Shown here: one piece after another, positions 1 to 6,140 of the stretch
How positions within the stretch are numbered: position 1 is the stretch's first letter
Layout: each line of letters starts with the position of its first letter
Assembly (NCBI GenBank): GCA_002393865.1
Contig: DGUD01000075.1
Location: forward strand, 1 to 18,230
Reading direction: 5' to 3'
Source of the DNA: Treponema sp. UBA4319
GTDB lineage: Bacteria; Spirochaetota; Spirochaetia; Treponematales; Treponemataceae
DNA length: 18,230 nucleotides
The notes under the pieces: model-generated
Seen by the model: only the letters and a program-made list of their open reading frames with translations
What the model was told of the DNA's origin: nothing
Database searches by the model: none
Translations under genes and position numbers: made by a program

Positions 1-203
1 CCCAGCGGAAAAACACCCGGACTGCCTGTTGCACGCTTCGCTTTGCAAATGGCAGCCCGGGAGTTTTTCCGCTTCCGCGCATTTTTTATGTTGGCTCCTT
101 GGCTTTTGTAGCATAAAAAAGAAATTCATCTTAAAACAGTTTACATGATTTACCAATACCGCGTCCGTCTTCAGATAAAATACATCTCATGCTGAAGCCC
201 TGG
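1..203. repeat. Palindromic MITE-like repeat, copy 1 (left end cut off by window start)
   Basis: Positions 1-189 match 18043-18230 in direct orientation with 11 substitutions and one single-base gap by hand count (about 94%). The match stops only because the second copy runs off the window. This copy supplies the right end, TCATGCTGAAGCCCTGG at 187-203, whose reverse complement matches the left end of copy 2 at 16 of 17 bases, so the full unit should be about 234 bp with 17-bp terminal inverted repeats. Positions 1 to about 102 form the inner part of a long imperfect hairpin whose loop lies near 30-45. A minus-strand promoter-like pair, TTGGTA (156-151) and TAAGAT (133-128) with a 17-nt spacer, reads into the hairpin. 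It lies 3' of cobI. No coding function is supported; mobility is inferred. Confidence 0.8.
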
Positions 204-240
204 CTGAGCTGAGGTGCTGCCTTGACCGCCCCGCCGGGAA

Positions 241-966
241 CTATGGGCGTGTGGCGGGCGGGGAAACCTGCTCTGCTGCCTTGACGATAATGGTCGTCAT
301 GTAGCCGTCGTCGGGGATGGCCTGTGCCCCGGATAAGATTTTTTCTTCCGGGAGCCCGCAGTCCTGCACCGCATAGACTGAGACGCTGCCGGCCTGCTCA
401 AGCTGGAGCAGGGCTTCTTTGATGGCGCTGATATTCCTGCCGCTTTTCATGATGACTTTTGTGCCGGGGTAGCGGAGGCTTTCCTGGATGCTCTTTCTGC
501 GCCCCGGAATGATGTGCAGCTCCTCGTGGCCGGAGCACAGGTCTATGCCGCATGCGGCGGCGGCCGCGCAAAAAGACGTGATGCCGCTGACGGTGCGGAC
601 GCTGTGGCCGTCTGCCTGTGCCAGCGCCGCGATGCAGCTGAACGTCGAGTAGATGGCGGGATCCCCGATGGTCAGGAATGCGGCGCTTTTGCCGGCCGCT
701 AGGACGGGGCGCAGCGTCTGGTAAAAGCGGCCGTGCGTTTCCTGCAGCAGGCGGTTGTCCTCCGTCATGGCAAAATCGAAGCAGAGCGCTTCTTTTCCGG
801 CGATTTCCGGCACGGCCTGCACCGCAATCTGATATGCGCGGCAGGATGCTTTGTGTGCCCGCGGGATGCAGACTATGTCTGCCTGCCGCAGTATGCGGGC
901 TGCCTTGAGGCTGAGCATCTCAGGATCCCCTGCGCCGACTCCCACTCCGTACAATATTCCTTCCAT
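241..966 (-). CDS. cobI: Precorrin-2 / cobalt-factor II C20-methyltransferase
   Basis: This 241-aa protein belongs to the SAM-dependent tetrapyrrole (corrin/porphyrin) methylase family and resembles CobI/CbiL, which methylates C-20 of precorrin-2 or cobalt-factor II in cobalamin synthesis in the cytoplasm. Visible family marks are the N-terminal glycine-rich stretch (GVGVGAGDPEMLSLKA, residues 7-22), LTIGDPAIYST (98-108), a VSGITSF segment (about 127-133) and a C-terminal MTTIIVK strand. Length is normal. The open frame extends 33 codons upstream, but ATG 966 is preferred because a GGAAGGGA ribosome-binding site lies just upstream and the family motif begins at once. The gene stands alone: no other cobalamin gene is nearby, and it diverges from the YczE-type gene with overlapping promoters. 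The aerobic and anaerobic substrate (CobI or CbiL) cannot be told apart from the sequence. Confidence 0.88.
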   Translation of the reverse strand: MEGILYGVGVGAGDPEMLSLKAARILRQADIVCIPRAHKASCRAYQIAVQAVPEIAGKEALCFDFAMTEDNRLLQETHGRFYQTLRPVLAAGKSAAFLTIGDPAIYSTFSCIAALAQADGHSVRTVSGITSFCAAAAACGIDLCSGHEELHIIPGRRKSIQESLRYPGTKVIMKSGRNISAIKEALLQLEQAGSVSVYAVQDCGLPEEKILSGAQAIPDDGYMTTIIVKAAEQVSPPATRP

Positions 967-1010
967 AATATATCCCTTCCTTCGGGCGCGCCTGCTGTTG
1001 AAAATCCATC

Positions 1011-1039
1011 TGGACTTTTGAAACTGAGTCGGGTATACT
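1011..1039 (+). promoter_or_regulatory. Promoter of the YczE-type gene
   Basis: A -35-like TGGACT at 1011-1016 is separated by 17 nt from a strong -10 TATACT at 1034-1039. The start codon at 1049 follows the -10 by only 9 nt and has no Shine-Dalgarno, which predicts a leaderless or nearly leaderless transcript. It overlaps the oppositely directed cobI promoter. Confidence 0.5.
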
Positions 1040-1065
1040 CTAGCACGTATGCGATTTTCTTTCAA
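1037..1065 (-). promoter_or_regulatory. Promoter of cobI
   Basis: On the minus strand, TTGAAA (1065-1060) and TAGAGT (1042-1037) are 17 nt apart. The predicted leader to ATG 966 is about 65 nt, too short for a cobalamin riboswitch. The -10 shares bases 1037-1039 with the -10 of the divergent gene, so the two promoters probably exclude each other. Confidence 0.4.
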
Positions 1066-1711
1066 ACAGTTTTTGGTTCCTCATTTTGCAAGGCGCCTGG
1101 CGTTTATGCTTCCGGCGGTGATTCTGATGGGTGTCTTCGTCTCTGTTCTGGTGGAGATTGGCTGGGGTACTGACCCTGCGAGCTTTATGAACCTGAACAT
1201 TGCGGCCGCGCTTGGCTGGGGGCTGGGCAACACGGAAGTCCTTGTGTACGGGCTGATGCTGGTCTTTACCTTTGTGTTCGGCGCGGAGATGATAGGCTTC
1301 GGGACGCTGGCGAACATGATTCTGATTGGCTATGTGGTGGATATATGCCGGTGGCTGTGGGCGCGGATCGGCCTTGCGCAGCTGCTTTCAGGAGGCAGCC
1401 TTGCGTTCAGGCTGGCCGCGTTTGCCATCGCGCTGATTTGCTTTGTCTTTGTCGCCGCCGTCTACATCAACGCGCAGATGGGGGTTGCCCCCTACGATGC
1501 CATGCCGGCCATAATCAGCGGCTGGCTGCCCAAGGTGCCGTTCTTTGTGGTGAGGATTGTGTTTGACCTGCTTGCCGTGGCCGCCGGGGTTGTCGCCGGG
1601 ATTTTCTTTGCGGGCGGAATACACGGCTCGGTTGTCGGCTCCGTCCTGATGTCGCTGCTGCTGGGGCCGGTCATCACGCTGGTCGGCAAGCCGCTCAAAA
1701 AGCTGCTCTAG
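1049..1711 (+). CDS. YczE/YitT-like integral membrane protein
   Basis: This 220-aa hydrophobic protein has about five membrane segments, at roughly residues 17-37, 62-80, 85-105, 122-141 and 165-212 (the last region probably holds two). The motifs GWGTDPASFMN (about 38-48), IGFGTLANMILIGYVVD (82-98) and NAQMGVAPYDAM (141-152) are typical of the YczE-like group of predicted inner-membrane proteins (COG2364 type), whose substrate is unknown. The first ATG is used because the first membrane helix follows directly; the next methionine (residue 20) would cut into it. The chosen ATG has no ribosome-binding site and lies 9 nt after a -10 box. It converges with the 59-aa ORF at 1757. No transport function should be assumed. 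Confidence 0.8.
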   Translation: MRFSFKQFLVPHFARRLAFMLPAVILMGVFVSVLVEIGWGTDPASFMNLNIAAALGWGLGNTEVLVYGLMLVFTFVFGAEMIGFGTLANMILIGYVVDICRWLWARIGLAQLLSGGSLAFRLAAFAIALICFVFVAAVYINAQMGVAPYDAMPAIISGWLPKVPFFVVRIVFDLLAVAAGVVAGIFFAGGIHGSVVGSVLMSLLLGPVITLVGKPLKKLL

Positions 1712-1756
1712 CGTTTGCGGGGAGCGTGCCCGGCTCCGGCTCGTTGCGGGCTGCGC

Positions 1757-1936
1757 TTAGTCGTCGTCGCGGTCGTAGTCGCCGCGGTTTGCGCGCCTGC
1801 TTGACCAGCCTGCGGATTTTTCCTGCAGCATTTCGGCGTCTTCCCTTCCCTGGAAATGCTTCCAGCTGGTGAATTTGGGGGAGGGCGGCGTCCATCCGCG
1901 CTTTTTGTCTGCAAGGTCTTCTTTTCCGTCTGCCAT
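1757..1936 (-). CDS. Small hypothetical protein, last gene of the peroxide operon
   Basis: This 59-aa highly charged protein begins 10 nt after the ohrR stop, with AGAGG 8 nt before ATG 1936. It has three Trp (15, 25, 44), a Pro-rich centre (WTPPSPKF, 15-22) and a tail of alternating Arg and Asp ending in three Asp. There is no membrane segment, signal peptide or cysteine. I do not recognise a family. Spacing and orientation make it the fifth gene of the OhrR-controlled operon. The frame is open 25 codons further upstream, but those codons overlap ohrR in another frame and lack a better start. A role in peroxide or metal stress is guilt by association only. Translation is plausible rather than certain. 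Confidence 0.6.
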   Translation of the reverse strand: MADGKEDLADKKRGWTPPSPKFTSWKHFQGREDAEMLQEKSAGWSSRRANRGDYDRDDD

Positions 1937-1946
1937 GCGTGCGCCT

Positions 1947-2396
1947 CTAGCCTTGTGTCTGGGGCGTGGTGCCGAGGATTGAGTAGAGTATGCGGTAGAG
2001 GGTGGCCGCATCCTCCGCCGTGATGGAGATGCAGCTGCCGATTTTGGGCGGAATGGCGCGGGCTTTTTCTTTCAGCGCCTCGCCTTCCGCGGTGATGGCA
2101 ATCTTTACGATGCGCTCGTCCTCGCCGTCCCGTGTGCGGCGCAGCAGGGATTTCTTCTCCATCGCCTTCAGCAGGGGCGAGAGCGTCCCCGTGTCAAGGA
2201 AGAGCTTTTTTCCCAGCTCGCCGACGGCAATCTCTTTTTCTTCCCATAGCACCATCATCACGATGTACTGGGTGTAGGTGAGCCCCAGCTCCTTGAGCAG
2301 GGGCGTGTATTTCCTGACGATTTCCCGTGAGGCCGCATAGAGGGGAAAGCAGAGCTGGTTCCTGAGCCTCAGGCATTCGTAGTCGTCATCCTGCAT
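1947..2396 (-). CDS. ohrR: OhrR-type MarR-family organic-hydroperoxide sensor/repressor
   Basis: This 149-aa protein closely follows the OhrR pattern. NQLCFPLYAASREI places the reactive cysteine at residue 16, with the partner tyrosines at about 20 and 30, followed by the winged helix (about 55-105) with FLDTGTLSPLLKAMEKK and the DERIVKI wing. In the family, oxidation of this Cys by organic peroxides or hypochlorite releases the repressor from DNA. A second Cys at 122 sits near where two-Cys OhrRs (Xanthomonas type) have their partner, so a disulfide-forming mechanism is likely. ATG 2396 follows AGGAGG at good spacing, and the gap from the CDF gene is 12 nt. It is fourth in the gpx operon, so it probably represses its own synthesis at the palindrome at 5067-5092. 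Confidence 0.92.
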   Translation of the reverse strand: MQDDDYECLRLRNQLCFPLYAASREIVRKYTPLLKELGLTYTQYIVMMVLWEEKEIAVGELGKKLFLDTGTLSPLLKAMEKKSLLRRTRDGEDERIVKIAITAEGEALKEKARAIPPKIGSCISITAEDAATLYRILYSILGTTPQTQG

Positions 2397-2408
2397 GCGT
2401 GCTGCCTC

Positions 2409-3530
2409 CTAATCGCTTATGTCCATGTCCTGCTGGACGCTTACGCTGTAGCCGGGGTAGAGCGCCTGCACCCGCTCCCTGCATGTCCTGGCGACAGCCT
2501 TCATGTCCGGCGCATCGAAAGAGACCACCACGTCGAAGGATATTTTCTTTTCCTCCGCGTCCGCAAAAAAGCCGTGAATCTGGATGATGTCCGGGAATTC
2601 TTTGAGCAGCTCGTCCACACGCTCCCGTATCCGCGCGGCCTCGCTGTTGCGCGAATTCACGCTGTAGATGCCCACGGCGGAAAGGAGCACGTTGTGCTTT
2701 TCGTACACGGCGCTCTGTATCCTGCGGGTCACGGCGTCTATGGTCTCTGCCGTCCAGTCCGCCGGAATTTCTATGTGGACTGAGCCGAGCAGAAAGTCCG
2801 GCCCGTAGTTGTTGAGCGTAAGGTCGTAGGCGCCGCTGATGCCTTTGTCCGCTGCAACGACGGTCGCCTTGATGTCTTTTGCGAGGCTGGCGTCTATGCG
2901 CTCGCCCAATATCTGGCTGACGGTCTCCAGCACGAGCTCGGCGCCGCTTTTTATAATCAGGGCAGAGATGACGAGCCCCAGCCAGGCCTCCAGCGAGGTG
3001 CCCGTCGCGATAAAGATGAGCGCGGCGCCCACGGTGGCGGCCGAGACGATGGAGTCCATGAGCGCATCCTGCCCCGACGCGATGAGGGAGGCAGAATTGG
3101 CCTTTTTGCCGTTGTGCTTGACTGCGAGACCGAGGACAATCTTTGCGAGGACGGCGGCACCGAGCAGCACCAGCCCCGCTGCCGTGTATTCAGGCGGGGT
3201 AGGGTGCAGGATTTTCTTCACGGATTCCGCCAGCGATGTGACTCCCGCATACAGGATGATGACTGATACGACGAGGGCGGACAGGTATTCCATCCGGCCA
3301 TGCCCGAAGGGGTGCTTCTTTGATGGCGGCCTGAGCGCGAGTTTTGTGCCGACTATCGTTATAATAGAAGAAAGCGCGTCGCTCAGATTGTTCAGCGCAT
3401 CGAGCACGACGGCGATGGAATTGGAGAAGATTCCTACGGCGGCCTTTCCGGCGGAAAGGAGCACGTTTACCGCTATGCCCATGATGCTGGTGCGGATGAT
3501 GATTTTTTCCCTGTCCAGTGCGGATTCCAT
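2409..3530 (-). CDS. Cation diffusion facilitator (CDF) metal exporter
   Basis: This 373-aa protein has an N-terminal six-helix CDF domain (about 12-205) and a long C-terminal cytoplasmic part. The transport-site pairs are D44-x3-N48 in helix 2 and D155-x3-D159 in helix 5; the family hallmark HPFGHGR is at 73-79. Zinc CDFs normally carry HxxxD in helix 5, while Asp-based sites are linked with manganese or iron CDFs, so export of Mn or Fe is more likely than Zn (inference). The tail seems to hold two ferredoxin-like folds (about 215-292 and 300-373) instead of one. ATG 3530 has AGAGG 6 nt upstream and begins 2 nt after the trxB-like stop, implying translational coupling. Placement beside ohrR and gpx suggests metal balance during peroxide stress. 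Confidence 0.88.
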   Translation of the reverse strand: MESALDREKIIIRTSIMGIAVNVLLSAGKAAVGIFSNSIAVVLDALNNLSDALSSIITIVGTKLALRPPSKKHPFGHGRMEYLSALVVSVIILYAGVTSLAESVKKILHPTPPEYTAAGLVLLGAAVLAKIVLGLAVKHNGKKANSASLIASGQDALMDSIVSAATVGAALIFIATGTSLEAWLGLVISALIIKSGAELVLETVSQILGERIDASLAKDIKATVVAADKGISGAYDLTLNNYGPDFLLGSVHIEIPADWTAETIDAVTRRIQSAVYEKHNVLLSAVGIYSVNSRNSEAARIRERVDELLKEFPDIIQIHGFFADAEEKKISFDVVVSFDAPDMKAVARTCRERVQALYPGYSVSVQQDMDISD

Positions 3531-3532
3531 TC

Positions 3533-4441
3533 TTACCTCTCTGTGATGCTGCGCACGTAGGCCACCGCGGACAGTCCTGCCACGGCGCCTTCGTATACAG
3601 CCTTGCTAATCTGGAGCAGCCCGCCGGTTACGTTCCCGCAGGAATAGATGCCCTTTGCGTTCGTCGCCATGTGCTCGTCGGTGGCGATGGAATCCCCGTT
3701 GAGGGCGAGCCCCAGTTTTTTTGCGAAGTCTGCGCCGCCCGCGCTCCCGATGGCGACAAAGATGCCGTCGCTTTGCAGCGTGCCGCCATCCGCAAAAGTG
3801 ACGCCCTGCACCGCCGCGCCGCCCTGCACCACCGCAATCGGGCGGGTGTCCAGCGTAATCTTTGCCGCCGCGGGGCTTTTTGCGCGTTCCTCCGCGAGCA
3901 GCGCGTCAAGCTCGCTGCTGTCCTCACCGTTTGTCAGGATGGTGACTCCGGCGGCTATATTTGCCAGGTGCATCGCCTCCTCCAGCGCATAGCGGCGGGC
4001 GCCGATGACGCAGCAGCGTTTGCCCCGGTAGAAAAAGCCGTCGCAGACTGCACAATAGCTTACACCTTTTCCCTCAAAGTCCGCAAGCCCCTGTATGGCG
4101 GGGCGGAGCTTTTTGTTCCCCGTCGCGATAATGACGGCGGGCGCCTCGTAGTCACCGGCGCTGGATGCCACGCCGTAGCTTTTCTCTGTGGCGAACTGTA
4201 TGCCCGTCACCTCCGCGTCGATGACTTGGACTCCCAGCGCCTGCGCCTGCGCTATGCCTGCCGCATACAGCGTGGGGCCGTCGGTTCCCTGCGGGAATCC
4301 GTAGTAGTTATCGATTTTATGGGCTTTTTCCAGCTGGCTGCTGCCGTGGTAGAGCACCAGCACGGAGAGGTTTGCCCGGCGGGCATAGAGCGCCGCGGAT
4401 ATGCCGGCGGGCCCCGCCCCTATGATGATGACGTCGTACAT
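3533..4441 (-). CDS. Thioredoxin-reductase-like flavoprotein lacking NADPH motifs
   Basis: This 302-aa protein has the full thioredoxin-reductase architecture: FAD-binding GAGPAG (8-13), IIATGNKK (104-111), redox pair CAVC (130-133) followed by DGFF, and the second FAD motif CGNVTGGLLQISKA (about 278-291). The NADPH domain is atypical: GxGxxA reads GARRYA (147-152), and the HRRxxxR phosphate clamp is replaced by TNGED (170-174). NADPH-independent relatives are known, such as the ferredoxin-dependent flavin thioredoxin reductases of clostridia and the Thermoplasma enzyme. An electron donor other than NADPH is therefore likely, and the symbol trxB is withheld. It starts 9 nt after the gpx stop with an AGGGGG ribosome-binding site and ends 2 nt before the CDF gene. 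It probably reduces a thioredoxin that serves the peroxidase; no thioredoxin gene is in the window. Confidence 0.85.
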   Translation of the reverse strand: MYDVIIIGAGPAGISAALYARRANLSVLVLYHGSSQLEKAHKIDNYYGFPQGTDGPTLYAAGIAQAQALGVQVIDAEVTGIQFATEKSYGVASSAGDYEAPAVIIATGNKKLRPAIQGLADFEGKGVSYCAVCDGFFYRGKRCCVIGARRYALEEAMHLANIAAGVTILTNGEDSSELDALLAEERAKSPAAAKITLDTRPIAVVQGGAAVQGVTFADGGTLQSDGIFVAIGSAGGADFAKKLGLALNGDSIATDEHMATNAKGIYSCGNVTGGLLQISKAVYEGAVAGLSAVAYVRSITER

Positions 4442-4450
4442 GCTGTCCCC

Positions 4451-4990
4451 CTAGAGAAGCGCCGCAATCTTCTCGTCGATTTTTTCCGGCTCCACGGTGG
4501 ACTCAAAGCGCTCTGTGACTGTGCCGTTCCTGTCTACGAGGAATTTCGTGAAATTCCACTTGATGTCGGGGTTGTTCTTGTAATCGGGATCCATCTTTGC
4601 GGCCACCGCCTTCATCACCGCGCCCTTGATGCCGCTGAAGCCCTCAAAGCCTTTCTGGCTCTTGAGGTAGCCGAAGAGAGGGATTGCATTGGGGCCGTTC
4701 ACCTCTACCTTGCTGAACTGGTCGAACGATGTGTGGTACTTGAGCTGGCAGAATTCGTGGATTTCGTTGTCGTCGCCCGGCGCCTGGTGCCCGAACTGGT
4801 CGCAGGGGAAGTCGAGGATTTCAAGACCCTTGTCGTGATACTTCTGGTAGAGCTCCTCCAGCCCCTTGTACTGCGGGGTAAAGCCGCAGCCGGTCGCCGT
4901 GTTCACGATGAGCAGCACCTTGCCCCTGAATGTGTCCAGGGAAAGCTGGGAACCGTTCCTGTCCGTCACTGAAAAATCATAGATTGTCAT
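4451..4990 (-). CDS. gpx: Glutathione-peroxidase family thiol peroxidase
   Basis: This 179-aa protein is the first gene of the peroxide operon. It has the peroxidatic Cys35 in NTATGCGFTPQY, Gln69 in FPCDQFGHQ and the WNF motif (Trp145, Asn146), which together form the family's catalytic tetrad. The codon at 35 is TGC, so it is a cysteine and not a selenocysteine enzyme. Cys81 lies 46 residues after Cys35, the same spacing as the peroxidatic and resolving cysteines of yeast Gpx3. This points to a thioredoxin-dependent two-Cys peroxidase rather than a glutathione-dependent enzyme, in keeping with the thioredoxin-reductase-like gene that follows. It should reduce H2O2 and organic hydroperoxides in the cytoplasm. 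ATG 4990 follows AGGAGG 6 nt upstream. A leader of about 70 nt separates it from the OhrR-controlled promoter. Confidence 0.93.
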   Translation of the reverse strand: MTIYDFSVTDRNGSQLSLDTFRGKVLLIVNTATGCGFTPQYKGLEELYQKYHDKGLEILDFPCDQFGHQAPGDDNEIHEFCQLKYHTSFDQFSKVEVNGPNAIPLFGYLKSQKGFEGFSGIKGAVMKAVAAKMDPDYKNNPDIKWNFTKFLVDRNGTVTERFESTVEPEKIDEKIAALL

Positions 4991-5066
4991 ACGTGCCTCC
5001 TGTGTACGATGTCGTCTTTGCGATGCTAGGCGGAAGCCGCCGGTGGCGTTCCCTTCCTATCTGGTT

Positions 5067-5092
5067 AAATTATATTGTATGCAATATAATTT
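5067..5092. promoter_or_regulatory. Probable OhrR operator
   Basis: An AT-rich palindrome has 11-bp perfect arms, AAATTATATTG and CAATATAATTT, around TATG; only the two outer spacer bases fail to pair. Its core (ATTGTATGCAAT) resembles the TACAATT/AATTGTA inverted repeat bound by Bacillus OhrR. It covers the spacer and -10 box of the promoter of the operon that encodes OhrR, the expected arrangement for autorepression. Confidence 0.8.
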
Positions 5093-5098
5093 TGTCAA
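5069..5098 (-). promoter_or_regulatory. Promoter of the gpx-trxR-CDF-ohrR operon
   Basis: On the minus strand a consensus TTGACA (5098-5093) and a consensus TATAAT (5074-5069) are 18 nt apart. The predicted start is near 5062, leaving a leader of about 70 nt before gpx. A promoter this strong needs a repressor, and the palindrome overlapping it supplies the site. Confidence 0.8.
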
Positions 5099-5148
5099 GC
5101 ACTTTTGCGTTTTTTTCATCCTGCACATTTGGCCTTTGCCTTCCGGGC

Positions 5149-5553
5149 TCAGCGCAGCAGGGGTGCCACCGCGTCCAGCACGAGTTCGTCGGCGGGGAGC
5201 CAGCGCAGGGAGCGCAGCGTATCTGCCGTCAGCCACAGCGCCGCCTCATGCTCCCGCAGCTCCAGCAGGCCGGAGACGACGGTGCAGCAGAAGCACTGCA
5301 TGGAAAGATGGAATGCCGGATAATCGTATTCGACGGTGGCGAGCCGTCCGCCGGTGCTGACTTCGGTGGCAAGCTCCTCCCGGATTTCCCGCCGGAGGGC
5401 TTCCGGGGCGGATTCCCCCGCTTCGATTTTTCCTCCGGGGAATTCCCACCAGCCGCGCCAGTCGCCATAGCCGCGCCGGGTGGCAAAGACCTGTTTTGTG
5501 CCCTCCGGCGTGCTGCGGAGGATGATGGCGGCGGCTACGGATATGGTCTTCAT
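5149..5553 (-). CDS. MutT-type Nudix hydrolase
   Basis: This 134-aa protein carries the Nudix box GX5EX7REUXEE at residues 41-60 (G41, E47, R55, E56, E59, E60). The usual glycine near the box end is replaced (EELATEV). WWEFPGGKIEAGE and a C-terminal LRWLPADE segment are typical of the MutT/CTP-pyrophosphohydrolase subgroup, which removes oxidised nucleotides such as 8-oxo-dGTP; the exact substrate cannot be fixed from sequence. It begins 28 nt after the cheX-like stop in the same direction, with AAAGG about 7 nt upstream, so the two are probably co-transcribed. The next operon promoter starts about 50 nt beyond its stop, and I see no clear terminator between. A link with the peroxide operon is thematic only. 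Confidence 0.85.
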   Translation of the reverse strand: MKTISVAAAIILRSTPEGTKQVFATRRGYGDWRGWWEFPGGKIEAGESAPEALRREIREELATEVSTGGRLATVEYDYPAFHLSMQCFCCTVVSGLLELREHEAALWLTADTLRSLRWLPADELVLDAVAPLLR

Positions 5554-5581
5554 GTATCGCCTTTTGCTGCCGGGGCGGCGC

Positions 5582-6049
5582 TCACATGCCGCGGAAGCAG
5601 ATGTTTACTTCGAACGAGCCCTGGCGGGTAGTGAAGGGCACCGCGATGACGTGCGTCGAGCGCGGCCAGGGAATAACGTGGTTCTCGCCCGTGCGGATGA
5701 CGGGGGCGGATACCATGATGTTTTCCGAGCTGATGGAGGAAACGGCGTTGCCCGTGATGATGTTGGTGAACTCGCTGACGAGCTGGTTCATCATCTCGTC
5801 GCGTTCCTCTGGGGAATCGACGGGAACCCCGGAGATTTCCAGCATCTTTGCAGCCAGAATCCGGTGCAGGCGGAATGCGATGACGCCCATCTCGTCCCCG
5901 GAGACGGCTACCAGCCCTGAAATTTCCCACTTATGCCCCGCGAGCGGATCGAGAAGGTACGGCTCCTTGTGCTGGGGAATAATGTTGAACATTGTCGCGA
6001 ATGCTTCCTCGCAAGCGCTGAGGAAAGGATTGATAATCGAAGCGTCCAT
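5582..6049 (-). CDS. CheX-family chemotaxis phosphatase-like protein
   Basis: This 155-aa protein begins MDASIINPFLSAC, the usual start of CheX proteins, and contains SEFTNIITGNAVSSIS (about 92-107), giving the ExxN catalytic pair Glu93 and Asn96, with the conserved Pro at 116. In the CheC/CheX/FliY family these residues dephosphorylate CheY-P. Spirochetes use CheX as their main CheY-P phosphatase, but no other chemotaxis gene is nearby, so this may be an extra paralogue with another partner. ATG 6049 is preferred over the in-frame ATG at 6067 because it matches the family start and lies exactly 6 nt after a TATACT -10 box. There is no Shine-Dalgarno. The Nudix gene follows after 28 nt. Confidence 0.78.
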   Translation of the reverse strand: MDASIINPFLSACEEAFATMFNIIPQHKEPYLLDPLAGHKWEISGLVAVSGDEMGVIAFRLHRILAAKMLEISGVPVDSPEERDEMMNQLVSEFTNIITGNAVSSISSENIMVSAPVIRTGENHVIPWPRSTHVIAVPFTTRQGSFEVNICFRGM

Positions 6050-6055
6050 ATATCC

Positions 6056-6084
6056 AGTATATGCCACAATCGCGGATAATGCAA
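6056..6084 (-). promoter_or_regulatory. Promoter of the cheX-like gene (leaderless)
   Basis: TATACT (6061-6056) with a weak -35 TTGCAT (6084-6079), 17-nt spacer. ATG 6049 begins 6 nt after the -10, so the predicted transcription start falls at or beside the start codon. Confidence 0.55.
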
Positions 6085-6105
6085 AGTTTTTCTTTCCGGC
6101 AGTAT

Positions 6106-6134
6106 TTGCAAAGCGCCTTTTTTTGCGCTATGCT
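6106..6134 (+). promoter_or_regulatory. Promoter of the ygiQ-like gene (leaderless)
   Basis: TTGCAA (6106-6111) and TATGCT (6129-6134) are 17 nt apart. The start codon at 6141 follows the -10 by 6 nt with no Shine-Dalgarno. The divergent cheX promoter lies just 5' of this -35. Confidence 0.55.
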
Positions 6135-6140
6135 TTCCCT

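Noticed and set aside
966..1042. Cobalamin riboswitch before cobI
   Set aside because: The leader is only about 65 nt and lacks a B12-box-like sequence.
1712..1756. Bidirectional terminator between the YczE-type gene and the 59-aa ORF
   Set aside because: Only a 5-bp stem (GGAGC 1721-1725 with GCTCC 1733-1737) and no T tract; too weak to annotate.
4860..4900. Possible selenocysteine in the glutathione-peroxidase homologue
   Set aside because: The catalytic codon is TGC on the coding strand, and the frame is open without any internal TGA.
3518..4972. Long plus-strand open frame (484 codons) across gpx and the trxB-like gene
   Set aside because: Composition is an antisense shadow of a GC-rich coding region; the minus-strand proteins have clear family motifs and ribosome-binding sites.
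5099..5148. Terminator after the Nudix gene
   Set aside because: The T run lies on the plus strand, while the gene is on the minus strand, and the GGC-CTTT-GCC stem is too short.
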